20,766 bases of DNA from Acidobacteriota bacterium. Lineage in GTDB: Bacteria > Acidobacteriota > Terriglobia > Terriglobales > Acidobacteriaceae. The stretch's first letter is position 1; every line of letters starts with the position of its first letter. A model generated the notes under the pieces. That model made no database searches. It was not told the origin of the DNA and was given only the letters and a program-made list of their open reading frames with translations. Location of the stretch: positions 1 to 20,766 of the forward strand of contig JAJXZK010000245.1 of NCBI GenBank assembly GCA_021780095.1, in the 5' to 3' direction. Positions 8,613-16,853 of the stretch are shown one piece after another. A program made the position numbers and the translations under genes.

Positions 8613-8890
8613 CCGTTGCTCGACGAGTTGCGAAGTTGACTGGAAAAATCTCTTCGCTCGTTGTCCACCAAGAGCGAGACTGCGGGCGCCATCCGCTACG
8701 CGCTCACACGCTATGTTGACGATGGACTGCTGGAGATAGACAACTCGGCTGCCGAACGGGCGCTTCGCGCCGTAGCCCTCGGACGCAAAAACTACCTTTT
8801 CGCTGGCTCGAACTCCGGCGGCCAACGTGCTGCCGCAATCTACTCGCTGGTCGGCTCAGCCAAACTCAACGGGATGGACCCGGAACGCTA
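8610..8890 (+). pseudogene. IS66-family transposase, C-terminal remnant
   Basis: The plus-strand frame reads KPLLDELRS, a TGA at 8637-8639 where the family usually has tryptophan, then LEKSLRSLSTKSETAGAIRY and DDGLLEIDNSAAERALRAVA with LGRKNYLFAGSN and AAAIYSLVGSAKLNGMDPERY. This is the highly conserved C-terminal end of IS66 transposases, including the E of the DDE triad in the IDNSAAER region. Between RYAL and TRYVDDG about six residues (usually x-RW-x-AL) are missing, consistent with an 18-base deletion between short repeats. Similarity ends at about 8890, where the HsdR remnant starts on the opposite strand. Both edges therefore join unrelated truncated genes, and it cannot be active. Confidence 0.85.
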
Positions 8891-8892
8891 TC

Positions 8893-9129
8893 CTGATCCA
8901 ATTTCTCAACTCCGACGCCAACATGTGCCAGCACGAAATCTAAGAACGCCTCCTGTTTGCTGTTGAAGTTAGCGCTGATGGCGACCTTTGCATGACCAGC
9001 GCGTTCTTCGCGTGTCAGTGTCGGCAATGCATACGCAACATAGCCGAGCACGTCGAAGAGGTCGCTCTTCTCAGCGTCGATGATCTTCTGCATCTCGGCC
9101 AATTGTTCTCGACCGAAACCTTTTGGCAC
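8893..9129 (-). pseudogene. hsdR: Type I restriction endonuclease R subunit, C-terminal fragment
   Basis: The minus-strand frame contains GFGREQLAEMQKIIDAEKSD, LFDVLGYVAYALPTLTREER, ISANFNSKQEAFLDFVLAH and GVGVEKLDQD. I recognise this as the C-terminal EcoEI_R_C-type domain of HsdR, the ATP-dependent translocase and nuclease subunit of type I restriction systems. Only about 75 of roughly 800 or more residues remain. The upstream side loses similarity near 9120. Downstream it ends after LDQD at about 8893, inside the junction with the IS66 scrap, so the true C terminus is missing too. No hsdM or hsdS gene is present in the window. It is a dead remnant and shows that a type I restriction locus once lay nearby. 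Confidence 0.75.
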
Positions 9130-9410
9130 GAAGAGCAGTCCAAACGGCCCTCAATTCGAGGTGCTGCAGTTGCACGTGCTTGGACCTCAACCGAGAGCCG
9201 AAGAACTTGGCTATAACTTGCGGCAAAAATATTCAAAAAAGTCTGCCAAATCTCCAGAGATTCCTTTGGAAAGGTATTACCCACTATGTGCCCCGCCGCT
9301 GCAATGCCAGACGTCGCATCGGTGAGCACCGGGTGTTAAGCCTTCATGACGCAGATCCAAGGAGTCCATTGGGTGCCCACGAGGGCTTCAACGTCATGTC
9401 ATTTACCAAA
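9130..9410. other. Unassigned stretch between hsdR fragment and next gene
   Basis: About 280 bases. A minus-strand frame continues from 9329 into the hsdR region (FPKESLEIWQTFLNIFAASY), but it overlaps the hsdR fragment in another frame and I do not recognise it. It could be part of another broken gene. No RNA gene, repeat or clear promoter was seen. Confidence 0.3.
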
Positions 9411-9415
9411 AGGAG
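9411..9415 (+). promoter_or_regulatory. Ribosome binding site for the gene at 9421
   Basis: AGGAG is followed by ATGCG and then ATG at 9421, giving a five-base spacing. It favours 9421 over the in-frame upstream start at 9346. Confidence 0.6.
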
Positions 9416-9420
9416 ATGCG

Positions 9421-9816
9421 ATGGTAGACATCGTAGAAAACCGCCGAACAAGCATTCCACCGCCTAAGCTGTGGAATTGGAGCAACAATGTGGAGCACGC
9501 CCCAGAGGCGCTCCACAATCTATTGCTCTTCATTGCAAGAGAGAACACGTACGACCCAATCGAGCTGCAATCGATGAGTGGATATCCGCTGGGCTTTGTG
9601 GCCAGTGTCGTGTGGGTATTGCTCCAGATCCCCACATGGACATGCTCAGGGCACGCCAAGCTCGCGGCATTGCTCGCCGTCGATAAGATCGATGAGAGTG
9701 CCGTCGACGAATGTACTGGATGGCAGGCAGAACAGCTCTGGAACCACAATTCCCGCTCTCGGATCGACCTCGAAGATGAGTGGTTCCGCTACACTGGGGT
9801 TCCGATCGAGGAGTAG
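9421..9816 (+). CDS. Hypothetical protein, 131 residues
   Basis: I do not recognise this protein. It begins MVDIVENRRTSIPPPKLWNW and appears soluble and mostly helical: a leucine-rich helix near HNLLLFIARENTYD, a hydrophobic stretch GFVASVVWVLLQIPTW, and an acidic C terminus ending DEWFRYTGVPIEE. There is no signal peptide. The start is chosen for its well-spaced AGGAG; an upstream in-frame start at 9346 would add 25 residues without support. It ends with TAG. It may be coupled to the tiny open frame that begins six bases later. It sits among fragments of mobile and restriction genes, so it could be accessory cargo, but no function can be assigned. Confidence 0.55.
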   Translation: MVDIVENRRTSIPPPKLWNWSNNVEHAPEALHNLLLFIARENTYDPIELQSMSGYPLGFVASVVWVLLQIPTWTCSGHAKLAALLAVDKIDESAVDECTGWQAEQLWNHNSRSRIDLEDEWFRYTGVPIEE

Positions 9817-9822
9817 AGGTTG

Positions 9823-9990
9823 GCTCGAAGAAAACCTATCGCGGTCGTTAACTTGTCCAAGCGTCCCTCGGTCAAGCCAGCGGCCGCGCGGTTCACTTCC
9901 GTTCCAGAAGGATCCATTCAACCCACCGCCAACAGAACCATCCGGTGCATTGCGAAAGGCGGCTTTCTGACTGGGCAACTTCGCTGGTAG
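9823..9990 (+). CDS. Possible small basic protein, 55 residues
   Basis: A TTG-started frame lies six bases after the stop of the preceding gene, with GGAG about seven bases upstream. It encodes a basic peptide beginning MARRKPIAVVNLSKRPSVK and ending GGFLTGQLRW. The tight spacing and the lysine/arginine-rich start make it a candidate small gene translated with its neighbour. It has no recognisable family and is short enough to occur by chance. Confidence 0.25.
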   Translation, partial: ARRKPIAVVNLSKRPSVKPAAARFTSVPEGSIQPTANRTIRCIAKGGFLTGQLRW

Positions 9991-10785
9991 AGCTTGCCGT
10001 CATTTCGCATCAAATACGGGGCTGCGGTTACGCTGCTCATGCGCTTCGGCTACGGTCAGACATCCCCGATCAGGTGCTTAATCAGGCCTGAAATTCGATC
10101 GCGATGACTCCGGCCTCCGTACCTCTCAATGAGCAGCTGACATACCGCTGGATACCGATCAGTTGCGCACTTATCTTAGATTTCTCGATCGTCGCCACTC
10201 GCTCCTCACGCATATAAATTTCCGGTGCCGATCCAAGGTCTGGTTGAATCTGAAATCGTCGTCGTGTTCACGGTCCATTCTGCAGGTCATCATGCCCTCG
10301 GGGACGAGGATGAACGGCTTATTCCCCAACATGAACAGAAACCCTGAGTGATCGTTCCGTTTGCGTTGCGTTATAGCCTGCGATGATTCCTGGTCCACAA
10401 ACTGTACGTTTCTGACCAGCAAGAAATCATGATGTTTCGTAGCGAAAGCAAAGAGGTTAGCTTGCTCGGGTTCCAAACCCCTTGTTGACCGGTGGGTTCG
10501 GACTATTCGATTTGAAGGCTAGCTGGCTCACAGAATCGTTCAGCTTCATAAGTAAGGATCGACCGGCTCACCTTCACTGGCGCGAACCCTGAAGACGCAC
10601 TCGTGAACCCGATGTGACGGTTCACGGCGAAGAAATCTTTCGTGACCCTCAATTTCGAGCAAACTCGCGAATGGCCAAAGACCTCACGGGCTGGAATCCA
10701 TCACGACGAATGGAATTCGATCCGCTTGTCAAGAAGTTGATGACTAAGGTCTCGATGCGTGGAATAATTCGTGGCAAGCTGCCCT
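9991..10785. other. Long gene-poor stretch before DUF2339
   Basis: About 800 bases without a recognised gene. It contains one minus-strand frame (listed separately, low confidence) and short plus-strand frames that overlap other coding sequence. The promoter of the DUF2339 gene should be at its right end, but no good -35/-10 pair is visible. TTGATG at about 10737 and AATAAT near 10763 are too far apart. No tRNA, CRISPR array or IS terminus was seen. Confidence 0.4.
10171..10476 (-). CDS. Possible unknown protein, 101 residues
   Basis: A minus-strand TTG-started frame encodes a protein beginning MEPEQANLFAFATKHHDFLL, with an interior GFLFMLGNKPFILVPEG and a very charged C-terminal half (DREHDDDFRFNQTLDRHRK). 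The first half has the residue mix of a folded protein, but I recognise no family. There is an AAGGGG only about two bases before the TTG, too close to be a good ribosome binding site, and no ATG start. It could be a fragment of a decayed gene whose 5' part is lost, or a chance frame. Confidence 0.2.
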   Translation of the reverse strand: MEPEQANLFAFATKHHDFLLVRNVQFVDQESSQAITQRKRNDHSGFLFMLGNKPFILVPEGMMTCRMDREHDDDFRFNQTLDRHRKFICVRSEWRRSRNLR

Positions 10786-12321
10786 ATGGAATACTTTCTG
10801 CTTTTGGTTTTCGCGATCCTTTGGTGGATTCTCCGATTACGCGACCGGCGAGAGCGCGAACGGCAATCTCACGAACTGGACGCTCGCCTCTCCGAACTCG
10901 AGGCAAAGGTGAGGGGCCTCGTCGCGAAAGCCGCAACCCCGACTTCGCCTGAAACTACCCACCAAGCTACTTACGCAGCCCCACCCCCGCCCATGTCATC
11001 GCCGTCCGAAGTGAAGTCGAGCGACGTGTGGCCTCAAGTTCCGCCAATCCGAGAGAAAATACCCAGCGAGCATCTGGATCCGGTCTATCAGGAAGTGATC
11101 AGTCCGGGCACTCCTGTAACTTCCGGCATCGGGGCTAGCCCAGGTGGCTACGGCCAAACACCACCACAGATGTTTTCTTCTCACAGGATTTTCGATCGGA
11201 CCGGCCATGATACAGGCGAGCATCCGCCATTATGGGGCCGACTCAACAATTTGGAGGAACGGCTCGGGACGAATTGGCTCAACAAACTTGGCATTGTGAT
11301 CCTGGTTTTCGGGGTTGCTCTATTTCTCGCGTTTCAGCTGAGGACACTGGGACCTCTGGGAAAGGTGCTTGTTGGTTATGCGGTCTGCGCCACTCTGCTA
11401 ATCGGCAGCCTGGTGCTGGAGCGCCGACACAAGTATCGGATTTTTGTTAGAGCGGGCATAGGAGGCGGCTGGGCACTCACATTCTTTACAACCTATGCGA
11501 TGTACCACATACCCGCGACTCATGTGCTTTCCTCTCAAGGCATAGATCTAGCGCTGATGTTATTAGTCGCGGTCGGCATGGTTTGGCATTCTTTGCGATA
11601 TTCATCGCAAGTGGTCACCGGTTTGGCCTTTCTGCTGGCTTTCTCAACCGTAACCATCAGCCATGTGACCGTCTTCAGTCTGCTCGCAAGCGGCATTCTG
11701 GCGGTCGGTCTTGTCTATGTCACGAGCCGTGAACATTGGGTTGAACTTGAGCTAGCGGGGCTTGTCTGTGTTTATTTGAATCATTTTCTCTGGCTAGAAC
11801 GACTGCTTCCCACGAGAGGAGGGCCAGGTCATCCATTTCCAGAATTCTTTCCAAATGCCGGGCTGATCCTTTTCTATTGGCTAGTCTTTCGATTGGCTTA
11901 TGTTCGGCGAGTACCGCGAAGCAATAAAGAAGAATTGATCTCAACCATCGCAGCCGTGCTGAACTCGGCCGGAGTTCTCGTTCTCCTGAAATACCAGTCA
12001 TTCCATCGGGAGTGGGCGTTCTGGGCGCTGATCGCATTTGGGGTTGCGGAAATGCTGCTCGCATTTTATTCACGCAGCAGGCGGCGGATTGCTTTTATCG
12101 TTCTATCGACGATCGCTTCGGCGCTACTGCTTGCCGCGATTCCATTTCGATTCAGCGGATCCAACTGGTCCGTGCTCTGGTTGCTGGAAATGGAAACTCT
12201 CTTGTTCTGTGGCCTTCGCATGCGCGAAACAGTCTTTCGCAGGCTCGGCGTTCTCGCGGGATTCGCTACTGCGATCCAATTGGCAATCAGCAGTGTCGCG
12301 CCGATTTACATCTGGCGCTAG
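10786..12321 (+). CDS. DUF2339 membrane protein, N-terminal part (ends at in-frame TAG)
   Basis: The protein begins MEYFLLLVFAILWWILRLR, a membrane segment followed by a charged coiled coil (residues about 20-50, RLSELEAKVRGL). A proline-rich linker with repeated PPP runs to about residue 135. The conserved entry LNNLEERLGTNWLNKLGIVI and LVFGVALFLAFQLRTLGPLG then lead into a long series of hydrophobic helices. This is the layout of DUF2339 proteins, predicted polytopic inner-membrane proteins of unknown function. Family members are usually near 900-1000 residues; this part gives 511. A TAG at 12319-12321 stops it after IYIWR, yet the same frame continues without interruption to 13818. The ATG at 10786 is preferred over the upstream GTG at 10771 because it gives the usual family start. 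The ribosome binding site is weak. Confidence 0.8.
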   Translation: MEYFLLLVFAILWWILRLRDRRERERQSHELDARLSELEAKVRGLVAKAATPTSPETTHQATYAAPPPPMSSPSEVKSSDVWPQVPPIREKIPSEHLDPVYQEVISPGTPVTSGIGASPGGYGQTPPQMFSSHRIFDRTGHDTGEHPPLWGRLNNLEERLGTNWLNKLGIVILVFGVALFLAFQLRTLGPLGKVLVGYAVCATLLIGSLVLERRHKYRIFVRAGIGGGWALTFFTTYAMYHIPATHVLSSQGIDLALMLLVAVGMVWHSLRYSSQVVTGLAFLLAFSTVTISHVTVFSLLASGILAVGLVYVTSREHWVELELAGLVCVYLNHFLWLERLLPTRGGPGHPFPEFFPNAGLILFYWLVFRLAYVRRVPRSNKEELISTIAAVLNSAGVLVLLKYQSFHREWAFWALIAFGVAEMLLAFYSRSRRRIAFIVLSTIASALLLAAIPFRFSGSNWSVLWLLEMETLLFCGLRMRETVFRRLGVLAGFATAIQLAISSVAPIYIWR

Positions 12322-13818
12322 GTCCATCTCGATTCGGGGAGGCATTTCGCCGTTGCCATCGCGCTAGCGTGCGGCGCCACCCTTTATTGGCTGAATGCCC
12401 AAATGCTGCCAAGATTCTGGAAAGAACTTGTTTCGGATGAGCCTGACAGGTTGGCACTTCGTTTCATATCTTATCTGGGCCTTCTGGCAGCCGGAGCCTG
12501 CTTATGGGTATTTTTTCCGGCAAGCCAGACGGTAGTGGCCTGGATGGTACTAGCAGTTATTTTGGGAAGGACCGCAGACAAGGTTGACTCGGTAGATCTC
12601 GCGGTACAGTGCGATCTGATCGCTGCGGCGGCGTTCCTCCGCATATTGGTCGTCAATTTGTCTATCGGTGATCATTGGGGATCGCTATCGCAACGAGCCA
12701 TTACAGTACTAGCGGCGAGCACGCTCTTCTACATTGGAACCGGGCGCAAGAAGGCGATTTCGAGCATGCCCCCGGTAGGGATACCAACCGCTTATTCCTG
12801 GGCAGGTTCCCTGCTGCTGGCATTACTGGCCTGGTATGAACTACTCCCAATTAGCGTTGCCGTTACGTGGGGAGTTCTCGGGCTCCTGCTCTTTGAGATC
12901 GGCTATATCCGGAATAAAAGCTATTTGCGCTATCAGGGATACGCGCTGCTTCTAGCAAGCTTCATTCGCATCTTTTTCGCGAACATGAATGCCGGTAGCC
13001 CCGCCCACTGGCTCACACCTCGCGTCTACACAGTACTGCCACTTGTTGCCGCTTACTACTGGACCTATGAGCGTCTGGACGGAAGCGAAACTTCCACACG
13101 CCTTGATCGCATCTCCGGACTTGCGAGTGCCCACCTCGGTACTGTCGCGTTAACGGCTCTAGCGTATTTTGAGATCAGGTCTCCGTGGGTTGTCGACGCA
13201 TGGGCCGTTCTGGTATTCCTGACCATCCTCGCGGGATGGACTCTCAAACGGCAGGTTTTCGTCGCCCAAGGGCTAATGCTTGCGCTTGCAGTTTTCTTGC
13301 GAGCCATCCTCTACAACCTTCACGCTGCTCCTCTCGCGGGGAGTTCCCGTTGGGAAGGAAGAATCGCATGCATCAGTGTCGCCTGCGCAATCATCTTTCT
13401 CACTCTTCCGCTGGCGTTCCGAATCCGGCGCTTGGATGCACAACAGCCAGCTTCTTCGAATCAACTGATCAGGTGGTTGCATTTCGCGATTTCCAGGCCG
13501 GAACAGTTTCTTTTTTTTACGCCTTTGTTGCTGGTCACCGTTATGCTTACTCGTGAAATGCGTGCAGGACTCATCACCGTTTCATGGAGTGCGCTCGGAG
13601 TCGCCGTGTTTTTGATCGCACTGCTGATCCGTGAAAGAAGCTACCGGCTGACGGGGCTTGCTCTATTGTTGCTGGGAGTGGCGAAGATTCTTCTCGTAGA
13701 TGTCTGGAAGCTGGCTCCGGACGATCGCTATATAACCCTCATCGTCATGGGTGCCGCGCTGCTCCTTGTGTCATTTCTCTACACGCGCTATCGCGGGATA
13801 TTGTTGAAGTTTCTATGA
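12322..13818 (+). CDS. DUF2339 membrane protein, C-terminal part (in frame after TAG)
   Basis: Directly after the TAG the same frame reads VHLDSGRHFAVAIALACGAT and onward through about 14 further hydrophobic helices, for example LGLLAAGACLWVFFPASQTV, ALLLLGVAKILLVDVWKLA and LIVMGAALLLVSFLYTRYRG. The last segment is characteristic of the C-terminal end of DUF2339 proteins. If translated independently, the first ATG is at 12403, with no clear ribosome binding site. Rejoining both parts across the one stop codon gives about 1010 codons, the expected family size. The gene is therefore best read as one DUF2339 gene with a single nonsense change, or as a gene needing readthrough. Its TGA stop overlaps the ATG of the following M48 protease gene (ATGA, 13815-13818). 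Confidence 0.75.
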   Translation, partial: VHLDSGRHFAVAIALACGATLYWLNAQMLPRFWKELVSDEPDRLALRFISYLGLLAAGACLWVFFPASQTVVAWMVLAVILGRTADKVDSVDLAVQCDLIAAAAFLRILVVNLSIGDHWGSLSQRAITVLAASTLFYIGTGRKKAISSMPPVGIPTAYSWAGSLLLALLAWYELLPISVAVTWGVLGLLLFEIGYIRNKSYLRYQGYALLLASFIRIFFANMNAGSPAHWLTPRVYTVLPLVAAYYWTYERLDGSETSTRLDRISGLASAHLGTVALTALAYFEIRSPWVVDAWAVLVFLTILAGWTLKRQVFVAQGLMLALAVFLRAILYNLHAAPLAGSSRWEGRIACISVACAIIFLTLPLAFRIRRLDAQQPASSNQLIRWLHFAISRPEQFLFFTPLLLVTVMLTREMRAGLITVSWSALGVAVFLIALLIRERSYRLTGLALLLLGVAKILLVDVWKLAPDDRYITLIVMGAALLLVSFLYTRYRGILLKFL

Positions 13819-14411
13819 AGCGCTGGATTCCCTTCGCGATCATTCTTGCTGCGGGCTTGCTGGCTATCCTCGCGACCGAGCGAGACAAAATCAGCACCCG
13901 CCCCAGCGCGGACGCCATACTCTCGGTAACCGGAGACGCGGAGAAGGAAGTTAGCCGTATTCCCGCTGACATCGACCCGTTGCCGCAAGCTGAAGAGATT
14001 CGGATCGGCAATGAACTTGCGCGGTCCTATGAAGCAACCTTGAAGCCATCTTCTAAGGACAAGGAATCTGCTGCGAGGGTCGAAGAATATCTCCAGAGGG
14101 TAGGAGGCGTTGTCTCTGCACATGCCAGGCGTAAATTCCCGTATCAGTTTCACTACGTTCCCGAGCCGAAATTTGTAAATGCGTTCGCATTGCCAGGCGG
14201 CCACGTCTTTGTCGGCGAAGGTCTGCTCAACTTGATGCACAGTGAAGACACACTGGCAGCGGTCCTGGGACATGAAGTCGAGCATATCGATCTCGGTCAT
14301 TGTGCGGAACGGGTTCAGACAGAGGCACAGCTGCGCCACCTGGGGTCACTCGGAGAGGTAGCTAGTCTGCCGGTTGGCGTGTTCACGGCAGGCTTGAGAA
14401 TGTCAGCGTAA
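13815..14411 (+). pseudogene. M48-family zinc metalloprotease, cut by IS21
   Basis: The protein starts with an N-terminal membrane anchor or lipid-free signal (RWIPFAIILAAGLLAILA) and carries an M48-type peptidase domain. Marks are IGNELARSYE, YQFHYVPEPKFVNAFALPGG, HVFVGEGLLNL and the zinc motif HEVEH (residues 153-157) in AAVLGHEVEHIDLGHCAERV. M48 enzymes of this kind (BepA/LoiP-like) act in envelope protein quality control. The third zinc ligand, the glutamate of the later E-x-x-AD motif, and the C-terminal half are missing: the gene runs into the IS21 element at 14401 and ends at a TAA inside it, so only the last three residues are IS-encoded. The 4-base overlap with DUF2339 suggests translational coupling. 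The remaining part of the gene is not found beyond the IS. Confidence 0.85.
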
Positions 14412-14471
14412 AAATAGGCCACAGTGCGCCGCGAGAGTGGGGTGCAGTGGCGGTGAAAAAGTAGGCCACCG
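14401..14471 (+). repeat. IS21 left end with two IstA-type repeats
   Basis: Two similar sites, CGTAAAAATAGGCCACA (14406-14422) and GGTGAAAAAGTAGGCCACC (14452-14470), share the pattern GT-purine-AAAA followed by AGGCCAC. IS21 transposases are known to bind such multiple subterminal repeats. Confidence 0.7.
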
Positions 14472-14532
14472 CCGGATTTTGGTTTTGTGGACCGGGTTGC
14501 TGATGCAGCCGGATCCATGGGACACCGGAGGG

Positions 14533-16032
14533 ATGTACAGGGTGGAGATATACGGGCGTGTGCGACGTGCGGTCTTGGTGGAGGGGCGGAGTCAACGGGC
14601 GGTCGCGCGGGAGTTCGGGATTTCGCGCGACATGGTGCGGAAGATGCTGCGCTATGCGGTACCGCCGGGGTATCAGCGGCAGCAAGCGGTGAAGCGGCCC
14701 AGGCTGGGGCCGTGGCTGGGCGTGATCGACACTATTCTGGAAGACGACAAGAGGCGACCGGCCAAGCAGCGGCACACGGCCAAGCGGATCTTCGACCGAT
14801 TGCGAGAAGAGCATGGGTTCAGGGGCGGCTACGGCATCGTGAGCCAGTATGTGCGCGGAGAGCGACTGCGGGGCCGGGAGATGTTCGTGCCGCTGGCGCA
14901 TGCGGCCGGGGAGGCGCAGGCGGACTTTGGCGAAGCGCTGGTGGTCGTCGGTGGAGTGGAACAGAAGGCGCATTACCTGGCGATGGATTTACCGCACTCC
15001 GACGACTGCTTCGTGATTGCGTTTCCGGCGGAGACGACGGAGGCATTTATCGAAGGCCACGTCCGCGCCTTCGCGTATTTCGGCGGCGTCCCCACAGGCA
15101 TTCTCTACGACAACACCAGGATCGCAGTGGCCCGGATTCTGGGCGGCGAAGATCGGCAGAAGACGCGGGCCTTTTCCGAACTGGAAAGCTATTACCTGTT
15201 TGTCAGCAAGTTCGGACGCCCGGCCAAGGGCAACGATAAGGGCAAAGTGGAAGGCCTGGTCGGTTATGCGCGACGCAACTTCATGGTGCCGATTCCCCGC
15301 GTATCGAGCTGGGAAGAGTTGAACGCGCACCTGGAACAGCAGTGCCGCCAGCGGCGCGAACGAAGACTGCGCGGACATTCCGAGACCATCGGCGAACGCT
15401 TCCAGCGCGACCGGGCAGCGATGCTGAGCTTGCCCGCTGCGCCCTATGATGCCTGCGAAAAAATCTCCGCGCGGGTCAGTTCACTGTCGCTGGTGCGGTA
15501 TCGTTCCAACGATTATTCCGTGCCCACCTGCTACGGCCATCGGGAAGTTCTGGTGAAGGGGTACGTGCAGGAAGTGGTGATCGCCTGCGGCAGCGAGGTC
15601 ATCGCGCGTCACCCAAGAAGTTACGAACGCGAAGTGGTCATCTTCGTTCCGCTGCATTATCTGGCGCTGCTGGAACAAAAGACGCGTGCCCTCGACCAGG
15701 CGGCGCCGCTGGCAGGCTGGCAGTTGCCGGAGTGCTTCGCGCAACTACGGCGACGGCTCGAAGCAAGACTCAAGAAGCATGGCAGCCGCGAGTATGTGCA
15801 GGTACTGCGATTGATGGAGACCTTCGCCATCGAAGAAGTCACGCGCGCCATCGAAGATGCCTTGCATCTGGGCACGATCGGCTTCGATGCGGTCAAGCAC
15901 CTGCTGCTGTGTCGCATCGAGCGCAGGCCGCCGCGGCTGGACATGGAAAACTATCCGCATCTGCCGCTGGCCGAGGTGCGCACAACGCAAGCCTCCGATT
16001 ACAGTCTGTTGCTGGTGGAAGTGGAAGCATGA
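14533..16032 (+). CDS. istA: IS21 transposase IstA
   Basis: This 499-residue transposase has an N-terminal helix-turn-helix (QRAVAREFGISRDMVRKMLR, residues 21-40) and an RNase-H-like DDE core. The candidate acidic residues are D131 (EAQADFGEALVVV), D193 (PTGILYDNTRIAV) and E240 (KGNDKGKVEGLVGYARRNF). A C-terminal beta-barrel and a helical tail follow. IstA binds the element ends and catalyses strand transfer, with IstB as ATP-dependent partner. The start is uncertain: in-frame ATG codons lie at 14437, 14503 and 14533. I prefer 14533 because the family generally begins a few residues before the VRRAVLVEG segment, although GGAGGG is almost touching that ATG. The stop overlaps the istB start (ATGA), so the two are translationally coupled. 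GC is visibly higher than in the neighbouring genes. Confidence 0.9.
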   Translation: MYRVEIYGRVRRAVLVEGRSQRAVAREFGISRDMVRKMLRYAVPPGYQRQQAVKRPRLGPWLGVIDTILEDDKRRPAKQRHTAKRIFDRLREEHGFRGGYGIVSQYVRGERLRGREMFVPLAHAAGEAQADFGEALVVVGGVEQKAHYLAMDLPHSDDCFVIAFPAETTEAFIEGHVRAFAYFGGVPTGILYDNTRIAVARILGGEDRQKTRAFSELESYYLFVSKFGRPAKGNDKGKVEGLVGYARRNFMVPIPRVSSWEELNAHLEQQCRQRRERRLRGHSETIGERFQRDRAAMLSLPAAPYDACEKISARVSSLSLVRYRSNDYSVPTCYGHREVLVKGYVQEVVIACGSEVIARHPRSYEREVVIFVPLHYLALLEQKTRALDQAAPLAGWQLPECFAQLRRRLEARLKKHGSREYVQVLRLMETFAIEEVTRAIEDALHLGTIGFDAVKHLLLCRIERRPPRLDMENYPHLPLAEVRTTQASDYSLLLVEVEA

Positions 16033-16823
16033 GCACAACCGATTCTTCGCCGACCGACGCCACGCCGCAACTGCTGTTGGAACATCACCTCAAACATCTC
16101 CGGTTGCCGACCATCCTGCGGGAGTACGACAAGGTGGCGCGGCAGTGCGCCGCTGAAAGTGCCGACTATCCGCGTTACCTGCTGCGTCTCACCGAACTGG
16201 AGTTGCTGGATCGCGAACGCCGTGCCACCGAACGTCGTATCCGGCAGGCCAAGTTTCCGGTCCTCAAGAGCCTGGACAGCTTCGACTTCCTCGCCATTCC
16301 GTCCTTGAACAAGACCATGGTGCTGGAGCTGGCGCGATCGGAGTTTCTCAGTCGCCGGGAAAATGCGCTGATCCTGGGCAACAGCGGCACCGGCAAAACC
16401 CACATCGCGCTGGCTCTCGGGCTGGCCGCCTGTCAGCATGGCCATCGCGTGCGCTTCACCACTGCCGCGGCCCTGGTCAGTGAACTGATCGAGGCCCGCG
16501 ACGAGAAGAAGGTGCTGCGCTTGCAAAAGCAACTGGCCAGCTACGAACTGCTGATCGTCGATGAACTGGGTTTTGTTCCGCTGTCCAAGACCGGAGCCGA
16601 GTTGCTCTTCGAAGTCTTTAGCCAGCGCTACGAACGCAGTTCCACCCTGGTCACATCCAATCTGCCGTTTCAGGAGTGGACTGAAGTCCTCGGCTCGGAA
16701 CGGCTGACCGGCGCTCTGCTGGATCGGCTCACCCACCACGTCCACATCCTGGAGATGAACGGCGACAGCTACCGGCTCAAGCAGAGTAAACGCAAGCAGA
16801 AACCCCAACCCGCCACCGCATAA
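16029..16823 (+). CDS. istB: IS21 helper ATPase IstB
   Basis: This 264-residue AAA+ protein has the usual IstB length. An N-terminal helical region (LLLEHHLKHLRLPTILREYD) is followed by the Walker A motif GNSGTGKT (residues 117-124), Walker B LLIVDELGF (174-182), a SNLPFQEW sensor segment and the arginine/histidine-containing LDRLTHHVHILEM near the end. IstB forms ATP-dependent oligomers that bend target DNA and license IstA for transposition. The ATG overlaps the istA stop by four bases, and no separate ribosome binding site is needed. No frameshift or stop is present. Confidence 0.93.
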   Translation: MSTTDSSPTDATPQLLLEHHLKHLRLPTILREYDKVARQCAAESADYPRYLLRLTELELLDRERRATERRIRQAKFPVLKSLDSFDFLAIPSLNKTMVLELARSEFLSRRENALILGNSGTGKTHIALALGLAACQHGHRVRFTTAAALVSELIEARDEKKVLRLQKQLASYELLIVDELGFVPLSKTGAELLFEVFSQRYERSSTLVTSNLPFQEWTEVLGSERLTGALLDRLTHHVHILEMNGDSYRLKQSKRKQKPQPATA

Positions 16824-16853
16824 ATCACCATCCCAGCCCATCGGCCACACGCC

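Noticed and set aside
10614..10952. A 112-residue plus-strand open frame before DUF2339.
   Set aside because: It overlaps the DUF2339 start for more than 160 bases in another frame, and its C-terminal part is an arginine/proline-rich out-of-frame reading of the coiled-coil region.
12322..12402. An intergenic gap between two separate DUF2339-like genes.
   Set aside because: The 81 bases are in the same frame as both sides, have no further stop and encode a family-like hydrophobic segment, so this is one gene with a stop codon.
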